Assembly: GCF_030272615.1 (NCBI RefSeq) | Contig: NC_081411.1 | Span: 212,839,744 to 212,903,743, forward strand | DNA length: 64,000 bases | Reading direction: 5' to 3' | Origin: Cryptomeria japonica | Taxonomy: Eukaryota; Streptophyta; Pinopsida; Cupressales; Cupressaceae | Shown here: positions 22,781 through 33,979 of the stretch, piece by piece | Position numbering within the stretch: the stretch's first letter is position 1 | How the letters are laid out: each line of letters starts with the position of its first letter | Made by a program: the position numbers and the translations under genes | The notes under the pieces: model-generated | The model's database searches: none | The model's input: only the letters and a program-made list of their open reading frames with translations | Told to the model about the DNA's origin: nothing

Positions 22781-25700
22781 TTTAGATTTGTAATTCCTTG
22801 TTTGTTTTTTAAAAGATCTGGTTTGGGCAAATTTTTTCGTTCCTTGTCGAGCCAGACAAAACTCATTGTTGTGTTTAGAAGGCTAAAAAACTTAAGGATC
22901 GGCTATCCAAAAGTTAAAATTGGAGTAGTCGAAAATTTTTGTAAATTTTTTACAAGATCAGGTTTCAAGGATGAGATTTTCATACAGCTGTATGGATTTG
23001 TACAATCTGTATGCTTGTTGTATGAACCCTATATCGGTCAGTGAATTTTGGCAATCTAGTTGTTTTTGAAAGCAATTATGTTTTCTTGATGTATACCAAG
23101 CAAATTTGCATTTTTAGCAACATTTTTTTTGTTTTCTAGGGCATAGCATGCATTTTTTTCCCTACAAGGTAGAGATATGTGGATCTAGCATTTTTTTGGT
23201 GATTGTTATATCTTCTTTGGTAGTTTTTACCACTTGCTAGGTAATGTTTGAAGCTTCTAGGTTATGTTTTTAATGGCTGCCTTTTACATGTCAATGGCCT
23301 ATTCATATTTTTGGGGCGACTTTTTCTAGATTATACAACTTTTTTATTTCTATGGTGTTTATTTTGATTATTTGGCCTTAGCAAATTGTGGGTGTTCCAA
23401 GTTTTTTTTTGGCATTTTGAGGGATTTTTCTGGTTGTGTTGACCTTTTGTTTGGCAGCAGTTTCTACTTTCCTTTTGGCACAACTGACATAGGTCTTTGG
23501 CATGCTTTTTTTTTTTTTTTTTCCGTTAGCACATTTCCTCGATTGCTTGGGCTTGCCGATTTTCTTGGCACTTGACCAAGTCTACTAGCAGTCTTTTTGG
23601 ATTTTATAGCTTCTACGTGCATGAGTGGTAGAGGGTTTAATCACTCACTTCTTTTTCCTAGCGGACGACTTGTTTCTGTCTTCCAATTAGGCCTCCATTT
23701 TCTATTCCCTAGAGGCTTTTATTTATTGTTGGGCCTTGCCTTGTCAGTGGCAGCCTAGAATTTTTTAGCGACGAGTTCATTAAATTTCAAGGCATCATTT
23801 TACTATGGTAGGTACTTGCTAATGTCAGTGGCGAGTTTTCCATCACCACACAACGTCTTCACAATTCCAACATCCCTAGCTTCTTTTATGACATTTACCA
23901 GTGGTTATTTCTTTCCATGCAAGCTTATCCTAGTAGCGACCTTAATTTTTTTTTATGGACGTGGTGATTGCTCGACAATCTTTTCCTTTCTGTTTGGTAC
24001 CATGTTTATTTTTTGGCCAACGACTTAAGAAAATCCTCCCAACAGAAAATGCTTGCATGCATGAGCTTTTTTGTGCATGCATGAGCTTTTTTGTACATGC
24101 ATGATTGAATTTATCTCATGCACAAATCTAACTCTTTTTTTTTAGGCACATATTTTGGCAAACTCTTGTCATTGTCAATTTCATTTGTCATTGGCTCGAC
24201 TTTGATCTCCTAGTTTCTTGATGGCAATTACATTCCTTTTGGTTTGGGTAGAGGTTTAAATTGTTTCTCAATGTTCTCTTGTCTTTTTTGAGTGACTTGT
24301 GGCCATTTGATTTTGACCATGTTTTTTGTTCATCAAATATCTCCTTTTACTCGTTTGTAGTGGATCTCTCTACGATGAGTTCAATCTTGCCTTCATGCAT
24401 TAGCCATTTAAATGTTTCCTTTGACTTTTCTTGGTGGTTTCTTTGGTCCCTTTCATCAACAAGATCTTTTTTCTAGCGGTCAAGGATTTCCATTTTGGGC
24501 AGATTTTTCATTCTCTAGTGTGGGTTTACTTTGTGCAACTGGCAGGTTCAACTCCTTGTCGTTTGCCACTCACACTTTGCTGATGTTACTTTTTGGCTTT
24601 CCATCCAACAATTATTTCTCGATGAGTTGATTGTTTTCTGATGACAACCTTTTTTAAAGGAAATCTGTGTAGTTTCGACATTTTCCAATGATTAGGAAAA
24701 TTTTCCTACCTTGCCCTGGCCTCTTGACCATTTCAATCTTGTCTAGAGGGTTCCTTTCTTCCTTTTGGCCATAAGTTGGGTGTACAATGTTGAATTTATT
24801 TGAACAAGATATAATCAAAAAGTTGGTTCTGCACTCTTTCTACTGGTGCAGATGGATTTTTGAGTTTTTTTGCTATACTTCTCATCAAAGTTAGATTTGC
24901 TGTTTTCAGTTCCGAGCAAAATCTTTTGACTAGTACCTGTGTTTTTTGTGATTCTTATGATGTTGGAAAGATCTTTTAGTGGTATTTTAGGCTATTCTTA
25001 CACTTTCTTTCCAAATTTTGCCTCAGGTACATTTTATTCAACTTTTTTGTATTTTCAAATTTTGGCTGATTACTTGGTTCATTTGGCACTTGGAAACTTT
25101 CTAATTGTGTGGGATGACTTCACTTGGGCTATTCTACATGTACTTAAAACATTTTGTCCTTTGTGGGCATCTTGAGCATCTTTTGAATATACTTTCTTAT
25201 TTGTGGATGCATTGAGATAAAGTGCTACCCTTGAGATAAAGTGCTACCCTTGTGTATGATCTTTGTACTCATTTTGTATTATAAATTGCCATGGGGGGTG
25301 TTGTGGTTTCTTTGTGTTTGCCATCATAGCTTTGTCATGTGAGTGTCCCTCCATGACGATGTTGAACCCTAGCGATTCTTGTGCCATGTGTGTGCACACC
25401 ACCTTTAAGTTGTAGGTACTTTCTTGTGCATGTTTAGATGATCTTTGTTCTGCTTCATTTATTACATGGTGACAAACAATTTTAGTGGACTTGTCATGCC
25501 TCTCTCTTATCAACATTATGGGGAGGGGGGGTTTCTACTATTGGTGCTAATGCTTCCTTGGTTTTGCTTTGGAGTGAGCTATGTATCTAGTATTTGTTCC
25601 TATGTACTAGGCTGATGTAGCAGTCGGTTACCCATGCATTTTGGCGAGATAGAGCACATACCATACAAACACTCTTTCATTCCAATTTTGTGGAGGCAAT

Positions 25701-26213
25701 CTTCCATGCTCAATTGGTCAATTTCTTCAAACTATTGGTACCTGTATTTCAACTTGAAATTCACTTTTGGATGGTTTAGGAGTGTTAGATGTTAGATTCA
25801 TGTGCCATATGTATCTTCGATTGTTAGATGTTTGTCTTTGTTTGCCATCTGATCATTGTTCAAGTAGTGTTGTTGGAGGCACTCATATAGATTGTTGTCT
25901 TCTTAATCCCGATCTTTATTCTGATTTCAAAGGAGGTTCTTCATTTTAGAACTATAGTAGTCATCTTTTGATAGTTTTCTGTAGCTTTCATGATTAAGTG
26001 ATATTCTTCATGTTCCTATTCTTTTTGGGACATTGTTTTTGAGGTTTCTTATTCCTTCGTTCATCTTTCTCTTTTGGAGAGGAGTTTTTTCGCATGAGGT
26101 TTTCTCATTTTCTCTAGTTTTGAGAGATCTTTTTTGTACATGGGTACCATTTATTGCATCTTTTGCATTCACATTTAGAGGTTTTAGGCACTCCCTAGTC
26201 ACACTTAGGGGGT
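22781..26213 (+). other. non-coding internal domain of J
   Basis: The region is strongly T-rich on the plus strand. It has many short open frames, none with a known domain. The frames at 22727, 24261 and 26008 are low-complexity or LTR-overlapping and are not called. A 20-bp motif (TGCATGCATGAGCTTTTTTG) repeats three times from 24054 with period 20. A 22-bp unit containing GATAAAGTGCTACCCTTG is duplicated near 25217. The domain ends in the polypurine tract before the right LTR. Confidence 0.6.
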
Positions 26214-27763
26214 TGTTAGTGTAAATTAGCACTTTAGGAATTAAGCTTACTAAGGTCATGTTTTGTTTGGTGTCTCATGTCTTAGGACGAGGACACATGC
26301 CATGATCAAGTCTCATCCTCACCTAGGGTTTCTAGGGTTGATTTTCCTATTTATGGAATTCATAGAATGTTCTATTTTTAGGTTTTTGTTTCCTTTATAA
26401 GGATTCATTCTATCATTGTTTTCTCATTCAGGTTGTAAAGGGGAAAATTAGGTGACTTGGCAATTTACAACAATGAAGGAGAAATCAGCAAATCACCTAT
26501 TTTTGCTTTGGGGGAAATGCCTTTACATTCAAAAGAGGGGGTCAATCCACTAGATCCAGTCACTAATCAGATTAGGACTGAATACTAAGTAGATGGATTG
26601 AAATGGAATGTGTTTGACCCTCTTTTGTAAGTTGACTAGTTGAATTAAGACTAAGTGTTGGAAATGAAGACAAATATGAGGAAACAGTGAGCTATAGATT
26701 CGGGGTTTCGTCGTGCACTTGGATTTGAGAAGTTTGAGATGATTCGGAGTTGCCCTGCGAAATTTGCCAAAAGTAGTAGGGACCATGTGTCCGGACTAGG
26801 ACGCCCACCCTCTTGGTCCTCTGAACTTTCTGTGCGTCGAAAAGGGTTTTTTTGTCTTTGCAAATAAAGCTTAATCCCAAAGGTACAGCTGTGCACCTAC
26901 TTTTTACACACAGAAGGAAAAGGGAAATGTGTTGGGAATAGGAGTTTTAGGTCAAAACCCGGTTTTGGAATTAACTAAGTCGTTGAAATAATGTAATTGA
27001 AAGGATTGAAAGTAGGAATCCTCTTTGAGGGGATGTTGAATTGACTGAAAATGAAATGCTTATACCTCCTTGTGAAGTTTTGTTTGCGTCCACATGGAAT
27101 TATGACTTCATGAATTAGAATGATGATCTCCTCTTCAATGCTTGAAATCTTGACTCTATTGCTGCTCCAAAGCTTGAAGGAAGACTGAAAATGCTCAATT
27201 GCTCTTGAATGCTTGAATGATTGATCTCTTGAATGCTCGGATGCTTGATTGATTTTTCATGATCATCAAATGATAGGAGAAATCCCTCTTATATACTTGC
27301 TAGTAGGATGAATTAATTAATTTTCCAACATGAGTTGACATAGAGGGGTGTTTCCCACTCAAATTTGAGATGGGTCAAGGGGTCCAATTTAGGTCCCCTT
27401 TAGGGAGGACCATGGCGCCATGCTTTGGTTCTGCCCTATTTTGGGGCAGGATCAAGGTGGCATAGGGTGCACCTTTGAGCTAGGATGTTGTCTTTGACAT
27501 GTATGAGCATAATCAGGTCTCCGATTAGGTTGAGGGGCGCAAACACTAAGGCGAAGACCCAAATGTGATAAAAAATTACAAGGGGTGCAATTTTAGGACA
27601 CTACACAGGTATTTAGATATTCAAATATTCAAATGCATCATCGATTTGATTCATCTTTCTAGATCACTTTGGCCTCCATAGCCTAGTTTTCTCTTTGTGT
27701 GTGATAGGTGTTTGATTGCAGGTGATCCTTAGGAGAAATGGGGTTTAGGGATCAACTCCAACA
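26214..27763 (+). repeat. right LTR of J, split by K
   Basis: The LTR sequence runs 26214-26433 and resumes at 27611. The gap is filled exactly by K plus its duplicated CAGGT. TTTATAAGGATT lies at 26393-26404, as in the left LTR. Confidence 0.87.
26434..27605. mobile_element. solo LTR K (1172 bp)
   Basis: It starts TGTAAAGGGG and ends GGACACTACA, with a perfect CAGGT duplication at 26429-26433 and 27606-27610. It has no coding domain, so I read it as a solo LTR, probably Ty3/Gypsy from its TGTA/TACA ends. It is younger than J, in whose LTR it lies. Its orientation is not determined. Confidence 0.85.
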
Positions 27764-27768
27764 GTGAC

Positions 27769-28133
27769 CAAGGATATGGGTATTGGTCATGAACATTTTT
27801 CAAAAAGGAGTTTAAGTAACTTCAATATGATAAGGAGATTGTAGTACAGATTTGTAGCACCAAACAAAGGGAGATCAATTAGGAGGAGACATACAATAGA
27901 AGGTTGAAAGAACTTATCTCCAAGTTGGAAGATCTTAATGTAGACGGGCTTAAGAAAAGACGATTTGTTCAAGTGATGAGATCAAAGTTCAAGGCTAAGT
28001 TGAAGATTGCGCCATCTACAATGTATATCAATGTTTATGAGTGACCTATGCACTTGGAGAGCAAAAAGAAAATAAACTAATTATGTAGTCAATAATGTGA
28101 AATTTGTAAGGCGATTGGGAATGTAGTGAAGGA
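27769..28133. other. fragment of older host sequence between J and B
   Basis: Purine-rich, with broken frames. It is the continuation of 22269-22420 on the other side of J and resumes at 39690 after B. A, J and B therefore all interrupt one older stretch of DNA. It may be a decayed retroelement, but no domain is recognised. Confidence 0.4.
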
Positions 28134-28138
28134 TTATC

Positions 28139-28315
28139 TATTACGCAAGTAATTGGTAAATAATTGAATGAATTAAATGAATGATTGAAAGATCATTTAA
28201 AGAGATACAAAACGAATGTTTCTAATATGAAATAATCGTAAAATAGAAACTAACTAATATTTACAATAGATTACATAATTGACCACTAATAATAAATATT
28301 AAAGATATTCTAATA
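28139..28315 (-). repeat. 3' LTR of B (177 bp)
   Basis: Over ~170 bp it is almost identical to 39505-39684, including TATTACGCAAGTAATTGG and CATTTAAAGAGATACAAAAC. The few differences suggest a moderately recent insertion. Confidence 0.9.
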
Positions 28316-28329
28316 CCCTCCCTTGATGG

Positions 28330-28533
28330 TCAATCTATCAACTACACCAAGTTGCCCCCTAAATTTGACAAACTTGTTTGTACTTAGAGACTTGGTGAGG
28401 ATATCTGTTGTCTGATCCGCCATCGAAACATACAACAACTGAACTGATTCGTCTTCAACCGCTTTTGAATGAAGTGACAATGAAGTTCAACATGCTTGGT
28501 TTCTTTTGTGGAAGATGGGATTCTTGGCCAGTT
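28330..28533 (-). pseudogene. element B RNase H, C-terminal part
   Basis: The reverse strand encodes the end of a Copia RNase H (NPIFH, KHVELHCHFI-like frames, then LTKSL). It is cut at 28533 by solo LTR L and continues at 29881. The region has frameshifts, so no single long frame is present. Confidence 0.75.
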
Positions 28534-28538
28534 GAGCA

Positions 28539-29875
28539 TGTAAGAACCTCAAAAGGCCCTCAACTCTGACAACTGAAGTTTAGTTGAACCTGTTGCGTTT
28601 TAAGTTTGTTCTTTGCAAATTTTTGAACAAGTATAACTTTGACTATTACAAGCTCAAAAAGCAACTATGGGGAATTGCTAGAAATCAATTATAATTCAAT
28701 AGTAAACTGATCAAACCCTTATTACATTCATTCAACCTTTATTAACCTCAATACATAAACAAACAATACTAGAGAGGAAACTGATAAATACCAAGAAATT
28801 CTGAAACCCCTTATTTCCTTCTTGCTGGTCATACACAGTCCATTATGACAGCACGCTGTAATTTATTCCAGACTGGCTCGAATAGCTTGCATGATAGCTT
28901 AATGGAAGAGTCCAGGCTAGGCACACCTTCTGCTTATTTTTAATATATTTTTGCAACCCTCCAACATGCAGATCGCAACCTCCTTCAGGTGATTGGCGCA
29001 ACTCCCAAGCAGCCGTACAACCACCAATTAATATCCCCTTTGTGTATCTCTGTTTCCCTCTCGCTGCTGCAAACAAAACACTGAAGACTGTCGGTGACTC
29101 TCTGAATAATTAGCGCAAACTTGGTCCCTGAATGAAACCAACTGAATAAGCAAGATCAACTGATATTTCACAGCCTTTGATGCTGTTGTACAAGAATCCC
29201 ATGTTTTCCTACATCGATACCTCCGATCACTGTAGAAGATTCTTGTGCTGAAACCCTTGGCCAAAAACTCCTCTCAGAGCTCAAATCCAAAATATCAAAA
29301 CTTAGCATAATGAAAAGAAGACCTAAAATCTTCTTTAATCTTCTCCACTTAGGCTTTGGCGCGATTCCCAAGAAAGGTGCGATTTGGCATTTAATGATGT
29401 TTTAACTTTTATTATTTATTTTTGACTATTGAAATGTCAAAAATAAATCACTCTCCATTTAATATAAAACTGGCCCCATCTGATGAGAAATAGACCCTCA
29501 CTTAAGTTATAACTTAAAGTGACTTTTAAAACATTAAAACATTAAAGTTCGCCCATTTAATATTTAATAAAAATAATTAAATATTAATATCTCTTTAAGT
29601 ATTCATCAGAATTGCTTGCCGTCTAAATTGGAGACTGCCAAAACATACTCTGCCCCTGCCCAACCCACTAGCTATAAATAGCAAGATTGCTAAAAATAGA
29701 AAGTATCTCAAACGGAGTCCTGGAGACCTCAAACAAAAACCAGTCTTGGAGTGCTCGCTCTGAAGATGACAAATCAAACTCCGGAGGACCCTCTAACCAA
29801 CCTCATCAGCCTACAAGGGTCAGTGATAGGCTAATCTACTCAGCTGACAGATGTCAACTAGAAGGGGACATCACG
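28539..29875 (+). mobile_element. solo LTR L (1337 bp) in the RNase H of B
   Basis: It starts TGTAAGAACCTC and ends GGGGACATCACG, where the final base of CACA is probably mutated. A perfect GAGCA duplication flanks it (28534-28538 and 29876-29880). Excising it restores the RNase H reading across CCAGTTGAG and CCCCCTGATTGTCAC. A TATA box (GCTATAAATAGC, 29671-29682) lies about 200 bp from the right end, suggesting plus orientation. No ORF of note. Confidence 0.85.
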
Positions 29876-29880
29876 GAGCA

Positions 29881-30766
29881 CCCCCTGATTGTCACAGTAA
29901 AGGGGAGTAGGACTTGCTTGAGACATTTGCATGTCTGAAAGTATTCGTTGAAGCCAAACTGCCTCACAAGATGCCTTAACTGCTCCTTGATACTTTTCTT
30001 ATGTCGAGGAAAGAGCCACCGTCTGCTGCTTCTTGCTATTCCATGTAACAACACTAGATCCCAAACTGAAAACATACCTAGAAGTTGATTTTCTATCATC
30101 AACGAAACCTGCCCAATCTGAGTCTGTGTAACCAGAGAGTCTAGGATCGTGACTCTTGTTGTACAAAAGTCCAAAATCAGAAGTGCCTTTCACATAACGC
30201 AGCACACGCTTCGCTGCTAACCAATGATCAGCCTTGGGGGCTGTCATGAAGTGTGAAATGTAGCTCACTACAAAATTGAGATCAGGCCTAGTAGCAGTAA
30301 GGTAGATGAGACTGCCCTTTAGTTGCTTAAATGCTAATTCATTCACCACAGGTGAATCTAATTTGGCTGTCAGCTTCAGCCTTTTCTCCATAGGTGTGGA
30401 TGCAGGTTTGTAGTTTTGCATCTGAAACTTGTCCAGCAAACTTTGAGCATACTTTGACTGAGATATGAAGATACTACCCCCAGTCTACTGAACTTCAACA
30501 CCTAAGCAATAGTGCAAAAGTCCCAAGTCTGTCATGTCAAAGGACTGAAACAAACTCTGTTTGATCTAATCGATCAAAAGTGCCGAACTACCAGCGATAA
30601 TGAGGTCATCAACATAGACAACAAGGAGAAGAATATCACCACCAGTTTTTTTGACATACAGATTAGAATCAGATGGACTCCTTTGAAAACCATTATCTAT
30701 GAGGTACTTGTCAATTTTGATGTACCAAGCCCGAGGAGTCTGTTTCAGGCCATAAAGTGCTTTCAC
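29881..30766 (-). pseudogene. element B reverse transcriptase C-terminal half and RNase H start
   Basis: The frame 30766-30566 has MKALYGLKQTPRAWYIKIDKY and the intact active-site box VVYVDDLIIAG (YVDD at residues 51-54). The frame 30439-29999 continues with KPASTPMEKRLKL, GSLIYLTATRPDLNFVVSYISHFM, RVLRYVKGTSDFGLLY, then GYTDSDWAGFVDDRKSTSRY, the start of RNase H. The RT is interrupted at 30776 by element C and resumes at 35690. Confidence 0.92.
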
Positions 30767-30776
30767 TAGTTTGCAC

Positions 30777-31568
30777 TGTTAAAGATGATCAGATTTATTT
30801 ATATAGGTAATTTTAAATTTTATTTGAGCTTTGATCACAATATGATCAATGGATGATATATGATATTCAATCAGTCTGAATATAACTTTTCTCTATCACA
30901 GAATAAATACGATCTACTAGTGAATGAATTCAAACTTGCCACAAATAAATCCCGTCTGCAAAGTATGGTTATCGATCTGAGATAGTTGATCAAAGTTATT
31001 GTGTGTTTCTTCGCCCACTGCATATATGCGAATTGATTGAATGAGTTATTGATCTGTTTGCTATCTCTCTAATGGTCGATTTGCTTGATGTATTATCTTC
31101 CTGTGTGTATGGACTGCGATTCTAACCGACTGTGATTCTAACTGACTGCCAGGAATATCTTACTTGCTGTTCTTCGCTTCTTAACAACATATTATATGAT
31201 GTCGATGGTGACCCACAAAGGAGTCACGACTCCTTGTGGGATCGACATGATTCCACAAGGAGTCGTGACTCCTATGTGGACTCACGTCGGCTATGTAACC
31301 GATGCCTAACAATCAAGACTTTGGTCCAAGCCAGTCACCCAATGCATAGTGTTGGTCAAACAAAAGAACCGATAAATACAAGCAATCCATAAAACAGTAA
31401 AGTAAATAATTAATATTATGATTATAACATTAACTATAAGATTAACCGATCAATAATTTGTAACATAGATTATCTATGTATGATCAGAATAAGAAGGATA
31501 TTACAAGGCAAATATCTAAGGCCAATTAAATATTTGATTCAACCGACCGAAGCTATCTGCTTTCAATA
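30777..31568 (-). repeat. 3' LTR of C (792 bp)
   Basis: It starts TGTTAAAGATGATCAG and ends GCTTTCAATA on the plus strand. It contains paired palindromes at 31212-31240 and 31252-31280 (CCACAAAGGAGTC...GACTCCTTGTGG and its mirror). These sit next to ATGTCGAT/ATCGACAT arms at 31199-31206 and 31241-31248. Confidence 0.92.
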
Positions 31569-31639
31569 CTCCCTCTTAGCAAGGGAGGATATTCTTCTAT
31601 CCTACAACACTTTATTGTGATCACAATAGATTCGTCTAT

Positions 31640-31935
31640 AAGAGAAAGATATCACCTCACTGTGATATCAGGAGATATGGCATATCCACGGATATCATGT
31701 CTCATGATATCCACCATGATCTCATATTGTAATACCCACCATTATGGCTTGTCCACAGATATCACGTCTCATGATATCCACCTTAATGGCAAATTTAAGG
31801 ATATTGATTCATGGCATGTCCACAGATATTACGTCACATATATCCACCATGAACATCTCTGTCAGATCATCATCTAGTATGGCATATCCATGGATATCAT
31901 TTCTCATGACATCCACCATGAATAGATATTACTTA
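31640..31935. repeat. degenerate repeat of CCACxGATATCA / CATGATATCCACC in C
   Basis: Units containing ATGGCxTxTCCACxGATATCA followed by TCTCATGATATCCACC recur near 31676, 31743, 31812 and 31880, with spacing about 65-70 bp. Many contain GATATC palindromes. This lies just inside the 3' LTR of C and replaces lost pol sequence. Confidence 0.65.
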
Positions 31936-32244
31936 GAGATGACAACCATCATGATGGTAAGATCAATATTGTTAGATTGTCATCTTACAATAAAAATCAG
32001 AAATACAAGTGTCCATCATTGAGAGATCGTCACCTCCAAATAATGTTCACAGGGGCCCAACAAGCACTGAACCAATGTAGTCATGGAGTCGCACAGATGA
32101 CACTAATCATGAACCATATCAGATTAATAAAATTTTATTAATAAGAGTTTACACTTTAAACATCTTAAAAGAATACATTAGTATTTTGAAACCAAATCAA
32201 TGTAGCTTCAAGACTCAATCTTAGCTAAAGCTACATTTTCTACA

Positions 32245-33000
32245 TGTTGTGACGTATTCACACGTCGCCCCATTGCAAATGGGGACCCCTACTTTTTGTT
32301 TGCTTTCTAGGTTTTTAGGGTTTTGTCTGTCAGCCTTTGCATTTTGAGTGTCGCCAGGGGGATCACTAGGATGGCAGGCTCTGCTTGAGCCAGGGGGAGT
32401 CAGCAGGTGCTCCAGGTTAGGGTTTCTTTGAAAGTCTCCCTTAGGCCTAGTTTTGCTCTTGTTGCTAATAGTGTCTTGTTTGAGTTTCGGGAGGTCAATG
32501 AAGCTTGGTGAGTGAATATCATCTTTGAAGATCTGAGTTAGGTCAAATTGGTGAGTGATGAAGTTTGGAATGTCATCCTGATCTTCAAATGTCCTGAAAT
32601 TTGGCTAAGTCTGGAATGTCATCCTGATCCTGAAATTTGAGTAAGTCTGGAAAATTGAAGAATCCTCCAAAAACTAGATTTTGCATTATAACTCTTGGAG
32701 GTCCGAAACCACTCTCAAACATCCTGACAGTATATATGGAATATAACTTAAAGTATAAGAAAGAAGAAAGATATCTTTCTTCTTTCTTATACTTAAATGT
32801 TATATTTCACATATGAATCCTGACAGAGAGACCAAAATGTCAAATTTCGCTCCTGACCCTTCCAAAGGGTCCAAAGCAAATTTCAATTTCGCTCCTGACC
32901 CTTCCAAAGGGTCCAGAGCAAATTCCTCTATAGGACATTCTACTTTGATCCAAACTTAGAACTAACTCATTCCCAGGCATTGTTGAGGGCAAAACACTTG
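32245..33000 (+). mobile_element. captured 5' fragment of the E/F long-LTR family inside C
   Basis: It begins TGTTGTGACGTATTCACAC, then GCCCCATTGCAAATGGGGAC, exactly like the start of E. The 32559-32830 stretch aligns with 46250-46500 of E (TCCTGATCCTGAAATTTG, CCTCCAAAAACTAGATTTTG, ACTCTCAAACATCCTGA). It includes two of the family hairpins (32847 and 32889) and a long palindrome (32737-32808). No family 3' end follows, so this is a truncated copy, inserted into or transduced by C. Confidence 0.75.
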
Positions 33001-33039
33001 TTTGGATGAAGACATGTGGGAAATGAAGTCAAGATTTGA

Positions 33040-33430
33040 GCCTAAATGTGAATAACATATCTACAGTCTTTATTCTAGCAAGAGGCTTGGTTAGGATATT
33101 TGCAATCTGTTCATAACATGCTTACCTCGAAAGTATGCAAACTTTATTCTAGCAAGAGGCTTGGTTAGGATATCTGCAGTCTGTTCATCTGTACTCACAT
33201 ATCTTAATTGAATAACATACCTTTCTGCTTGATCTCCGCATGCCTTGACCCTTCATGAAATACAAGGTTGGAGTCTGCATCACTCTTGGAGTATTCCAAG
33301 CTCACCAAGTCTCCATCTATCCAGGAACCTCATGACCTAGGAGTCAGTGTAAAGGCTTTCCAACCTATATATATGAGACTCCATCTCATGAAGCATAGTC
33401 TTCTGATTGATCACTAGAGAAATTAACTTG
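33040..33430 (-). pseudogene. scrambled RT/RNase H scraps of C
   Basis: The block CTTTATTCTAGCAAGAGG, followed by CTTGGTTAGGATAT, occurs twice (33068 and 33142). It matches the antisense of Copia RNase H near its end (as 17399-17450 in A). Pieces resembling RT follow out of order at 33270-33430. No frame is long enough to be functional. Confidence 0.55.
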
Positions 33431-33979
33431 ACATAGTCCACTCCCTCTGAATCAATATGATCAAGATCCTATATCAATCGAAGCATATTCTCTTAGCTAC
33501 TTCCTTTGTCACGGAAGCATCTCCTGTTCACATGGTCCCAATCATGGAAGATATCTTGCTTCAGGAGACTCTCATCATCTGGTATGATCTTCATACAATT
33601 GGAAGTGCTAGATCCACAACCACCATGGATCTACTGTCATAAGATTGAGCCCTAGGCAAGAATATGACAATCCTGAGATTTAGACCAAAATCTCCTTGCA
33701 GTATGCTCCCTCTCACTGGGAAAGCCTTCTTGTCTCAACTTGCTTTTTAACCCTAGATGCTATCATCATCTGCACAAATGCCTCCATGGTTTTCACAAGT
33801 AAACTGTTGCACTTCTGCAGGTAAATATTTGTTTTATAAAAAAATGGAAATGCGAAACCTTAGAATCTCCACTAACGTCCTCTGTATATTCCTCTTGAAT
33901 TTCAATCTCTTCATCACAAATAGAACTTCAAAACTCTATAACCTCTTCCAAGTCAGAATATGAATCCATTTGAATCCTT

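Larger units (their letters stand above)
22426..27763 (+). mobile_element. non-autonomous LTR retrotransposon J (contains solo LTR K)
   Basis: It is bounded by a perfect GTGAC duplication (22421-22425 and 27764-27768). The left LTR (22426-22768) ends TTTAATA. It is followed by CGGTATCACAGC (22769-22780), a 10/12 match to the initiator-Met primer site. The right LTR starts at 26214 after the purine tract CTTAGGGGGT and ends CTCCAACA at 27763. It is interrupted by K. The 3.4-kb internal region has no gag or pol motif, so this is a LARD-like element dependent on enzymes from elsewhere. Without K it is about 4.16 kb. Confidence 0.88.
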
